Shown: one piece after another, positions 61,683 to 64,000 of the stretch
Position numbering within the stretch: position 1 is the stretch's first letter
Layout: every line of letters starts with the position of its first letter
From: Aeromonas schubertii
GTDB lineage: Bacteria > Pseudomonadota > Gammaproteobacteria > Enterobacterales > Aeromonadaceae
DNA length: 64,000 nucleotides
NCBI RefSeq assembly: GCF_000820105.1
Contig: NZ_CDDB01000040.1
Location: 1 to 64,000 of the forward strand
Reading direction: 5' to 3'
Position numbers and translations under genes: made by a program
Notes under the pieces: model-generated
Database searches by the model: none
The model's input: only the letters and a program-made list of their open reading frames with translations
What the model was told of the DNA's origin: nothing

Positions 61683-61949
61683 ATGATAGGTCTGATCATG
61701 ATGACGGCCGCCTGGCAGTTTGACCCCCCGGCTCCTGTGGTGAGCGACAAATTTCCCTCAGTGGTGCTCGAGCAGCCGGCGGGCGAGGCGAAGGGGCTGC
61801 GTGAGCAGGTACAGTCCAATTTGGGGCTGGCCGATGAATCCTTTCCGCTGCAATTTTCGGCGCCGCCCCGTTATCAAGGGGAGTCCCCCCTGGTGCGCCA
61901 TCTTAACGAGAAAGAGCGCGACAACTGGCAACTCCAGTTGGGAAACTAG
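61683..61949 (+). CDS. Hypothetical small protein, 88 residues
   Basis: Begins MIGLIMMTAAWQFDPPAPVV; a short hydrophobic start that is too brief for a clear signal peptide. Rich in Pro, Gln and Glu, with no recognised motif. A GAAGG site lies nine bases before the ATG. Its end overlaps the convergent membrane-protein gene by four bases. I do not recognise the family. Confidence 0.55.
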   Translation: MIGLIMMTAAWQFDPPAPVVSDKFPSVVLEQPAGEAKGLREQVQSNLGLADESFPLQFSAPPRYQGESPLVRHLNEKERDNWQLQLGN

Positions 61950-62314
61950 CCCTTCTGTCGGCCAAAGGCCTGGATGCCGCGTAGCAGCACCAGCAGGCTG
62001 AGGCCGAGAAAGGGGAGTGCGGGCAAGATGATTTTCCACCAGGGGGCCAGCGCGGCCCCCTGATTGATAAATTCGATCCAGGCGGCCACCAGGGTCAGCA
62101 TGCCGGCTATCTGAAAGCGGCGGCGCAGCACCACCTCGACCCCCAGATTGGCGAGATAGAGGGTCAGCAGTATGCCCGCCAGGCCAGTAAGCTGACCGGT
62201 GCCGTAGAGCTCCCGGTCGGCGTCAAACAGCAGGGCGAGCAGGGGCACAACCCCCTGCTCCGTCGGGAGCAGGGTCAACAGCCAGCTGGCAATGAGCAGC
62301 AGGGCCGTCTTCAC
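61946..62314 (-). CDS. Small inner membrane protein downstream of torD
   Basis: 122 residues with four hydrophobic segments: residues about 3-15, 35-55, 70-85 and 92-112. Starts at a GTG that overlaps the torD stop (GTGA), which signals coupled translation. No ribosome binding site of its own is clear. It is not TorC. A role in the TMAO respiratory system is inferred only from position. Confidence 0.7.
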   Translation of the reverse strand: MKTALLLIASWLLTLLPTEQGVVPLLALLFDADRELYGTGQLTGLAGILLTLYLANLGVEVVLRRRFQIAGMLTLVAAWIEFINQGAALAPWWKIILPALPFLGLSLLVLLRGIQAFGRQKG

Positions 62315-62970
62315 CGGGCGGGTTTGACCAGGGTGAGGTAGTTGGCGTCCATGGTGAGGAAGACGCCGAGCAGACGGGCGCAGGCACCGTAGAAACCGAA
62401 TGCGTCCTTGGTGCGGCATTCGGCCTCGAAGGCGGGCACCCAGGCCAGCAGGTGGTCGTGCAGCAGGCTCTCCTGCTCATCCAGCCACTGCTCGCGGCCG
62501 TCGGCGTCCCCCGCCTCGGCGGCGCGGATGATGAGGTTGCCCATCAGATCCAGCTCGATGGCCAGGTGATCGGCCGGCTCCTTGTACTTGTCGCTTACCG
62601 AGATGCCAAGGCGTGTCAGTCGCGCCTCCATGCGGGCGGTGGGGGCCTGCATCAGCAGCCGCTGGTCACCGCAGAAGAGGGACTCATAAGGCGGAACCCC
62701 CTGCTTGGCGTCGCCGAGAAACAGGGCGGCAAAGTCGGCGGCCAGCTCCAGCTGCCGGTCGGGACGCACCAGCAGGCGAGCGATGGCATCGTTAAGTTCT
62801 GCCACGGCTTCGCGCATGGGATCCAGGGTGGCGAGGCTTTTCAGGAAGCTGCGCACGTCGTAGGTGTCGTATTCGGCGATCTGCTCGTCGCTCAGTTCGC
62901 TGGCAAACAGGGTGGAGAACCACCAGTAGAGTTCGGCCCGGCGTTCGCTGGTGGCCAGAAATTCCTGCAT
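62311..62970 (-). CDS. torD: TorD family molybdoenzyme maturation chaperone
   Basis: 219 residues, all-helical. [23 protein letters not shown] at the start, [20 protein letters not shown] in the middle (the YES region typical of TorD) and [17 protein letters not shown] (the E.PDHL motif). Binds apo-TorA and assists cofactor insertion and Tat export. Placed directly after torA with a hairpin in the 82-base gap. Start has GGAGG. Confidence 0.92.
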   Translation of the reverse strand: MQEFLATSERRAELYWWFSTLFASELSDEQIAEYDTYDVRSFLKSLATLDPMREAVAELNDAIARLLVRPDRQLELAADFAALFLGDAKQGVPPYESLFCGDQRLLMQAPTARMEARLTRLGISVSDKYKEPADHLAIELDLMGNLIIRAAEAGDADGREQWLDEQESLLHDHLLAWVPAFEAECRTKDAFGFYGACARLLGVFLTMDANYLTLVKPAR

Positions 62971-62991
62971 TACTCCTCCGTAGATGCTAAT

Positions 62992-63014
62992 TCGGGAGCC
63001 TAGTTGGCTCCCGA
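62992..63014 (-). terminator. Hairpin between torA and torD
   Basis: Stem TCGGGAGCC / GGCTCCCGA in the 82-base gap. There is no strong T-run on the minus strand, so it may be an attenuating or mRNA-processing structure that lowers torD relative to torA. Confidence 0.6.
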
Positions 63015-63052
63015 TTCTAACTGCTTTCCCGCTAAAGGAAACCGTTGCCGGT

Positions 63053-64000
63053 TTACATGGCGGGGAAGAGGGGATCGATCCCCGCCACCGACTCCGGTGC
63101 CCCGAAGGCGGTCACGGCCGGCGCCTGGCCCTTGAACTTCTCCACCTGCACCAGGGCGGTGTGGGCCGTGGTGGCCTGGGAGAGGCGTGAGGCGCCGATG
63201 TCGGCGGTCAGCACGTTGGGATCCCCGTAGGTGCAGAGCGTCCCCACCTTGCCCCCCTCCTCGGGGCCGTACCAGGCCCCCTCCTGCAGACGGATGACAC
63301 CGGGGGCGTAATCCTCGCTCACCACCAGGCCGGCGATCACCTGGCCGCGGTCGTTGAATACCCGTACCAGATCCCCGTCGTTGAGGCCGCGCGCCTTGGC
63401 GTCCTGCGGACTCATGTAGAGTGGCTCACGCCCCTGCACCGTGTAGCTGGCCCGGTATTGATCCGAGGAGCAGAGCTGGCTGTGCAGCCGCTTGTCCGGG
63501 TGGCACGACTGCAGGTGCAGCGGGAAGCGCGCGCTGCCGCGGCCGCCGTGGGAGCGCTCGTAGGGCTCCATCCAGACCGGGTGCCCCGGGCAGTCGGCGT
63601 AGCCGAAGCCGGCGATGGTCTTGGAGTAGATCTCGATGAGGCCGGAGGGCGTGCCGAGCGGCTCCAGGTCCGGCTCGTCGCGAAACGCCTGGTGGCGTAC
63701 CCAGGGTTGGCCGGCCGGGAAGGTGACGAACCCCTCGCCGCTCCAGAACTGGCTGAAACGTGGCAGACGCACCCCGATGCCACGACCCTGCAGGCGGGCG
63801 TCGTCGTAGATGCTCTGGATCCAGGCCATCTTGTTCTTGCCCCCGGTGAAGGCCTCCTCGCGACCGAAGCGGCGGCAGAGATCGGCGAAGATGTCGTAGT
63901 CATCGCGCGCCTCGAACAGGGGCTCGACCACCTTGTACATGGCCAGGATGCCGGCGTTGGAGTGGGAGCCCCACTGCTCGATGTCGTCGCGCTCATAGGT
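63053..64000 (-). CDS. torA: Trimethylamine-N-oxide reductase, C-terminal part
   Basis: The gene continues past the right edge; about 315 C-terminal residues are present, starting at [15 protein letters not shown]. It follows E. coli TorA closely in [57 protein letters not shown] and [14 protein letters not shown]. It is a periplasmic molybdenum bis-MGD enzyme that reduces TMAO as terminal electron acceptor. Followed by torD. The twin-arginine signal and the TorC cytochrome gene would lie outside the window. Confidence 0.92.
   Translation of the reverse strand, partial: TYERDDIEQWGSHSNAGILAMYKVVEPLFEARDDYDIFADLCRRFGREEAFTGGKNKMAWIQSIYDDARLQGRGIGVRLPRFSQFWSGEGFVTFPAGQPWVRHQAFRDEPDLEPLGTPSGLIEIYSKTIAGFGYADCPGHPVWMEPYERSHGGRGSARFPLHLQSCHPDKRLHSQLCSSDQYRASYTVQGREPLYMSPQDAKARGLNDGDLVRVFNDRGQVIAGLVVSEDYAPGVIRLQEGAWYGPEEGGKVGTLCTYGDPNVLTADIGASRLSQATTAHTALVQVEKFKGQAPAVTAFGAPESVAGIDPLFPAM

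Overview
The window comes from the chromosome of a high-GC gammaproteobacterium, almost certainly an Aeromonas. The best evidence is gene content: a 577-residue cytolysin matching the length of the Aeromonas AHH1 hemolysin, an elastase-type thermolysin-family protease, a type III effector phosphatase with its chaperone, and ArcA, RcsF, TorA/TorD and ptsHI-crr housekeeping genes of gammaproteobacterial type. Species cannot be decided from this window.

Layout. 1-2240: 5' part of an elastase gene, a YciI-like protein and a GNAT acetyltransferase. 2240-3010: a gene-free block of tandem repeats and palindromes. 3008-5101: a large orphan tubulin/FtsZ-superfamily protein. 5258-7330: a Na/phosphate cotransporter and two small unknowns. 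7736-16883: a putrescine utilisation locus (puuA-gabD-gabT, two puuP paralogues and divergent puuB). 16948-18888: a CesT-type chaperone and AopH/YopH-like effector, probably acquired. 18949-20850: a fructose-type PTS IIABC. 21232-28582: an oxidoreductase, an SgrR-type regulator, an rRNA methyltransferase, a ferredoxin, a FAD oxidoreductase and a three-domain RidA protein. 29210-32433: cytolysin and potassium channel. 32548-37328: DHH phosphoesterase, ManA, AraC regulator, an orphan PTS EIIB/HPr-like-EIIA pair and an SRPBCC protein. 37529-44997: MscK, crr-ptsI-ptsH and cysK. 45148-49811: MoxR ATPase, VWA protein, ketoacyl synthase III and HD-GYP phosphodiesterase. 49845-54980: TrmO, DUF488, RcsF and CydDC. 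55181-55339: two glycine tRNAs. 55532-58931: BdlA-like chemoreceptor, ArcA, DUF3293 and RraA. 58928-64000: small outer membrane protein, Acs, a small unknown, and the torA(partial)-torD-membrane protein group.

The locus I find most novel is the putrescine one. Both puuP paralogues are preceded by an uncatalogued small ORF of exactly 43 codons with its own ribosome binding site. The two small ORFs encode related peptides, and each stop codon overlaps the puuP start. Upstream of each lies a matching set of signals: a promoter-like pair with 17-base spacing, a terminator-like hairpin, a GGCCGG/CCGG stem and an 18-base GAGATTG/CAATCTC stem. This looks like a duplicated leader-peptide attenuation device for polyamine uptake. 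The second standout is the 697-residue tubulin/FtsZ-like protein with no recognised partner. Next come a triple-RidA fusion and a PTS EIIB plus HPr-like-EIIA pair without a membrane subunit.

All assignments rest on reading the translated sequences and recalling family motifs. No database search was run. Regulatory sites are pattern matches to remembered consensus sequences and are scored accordingly.
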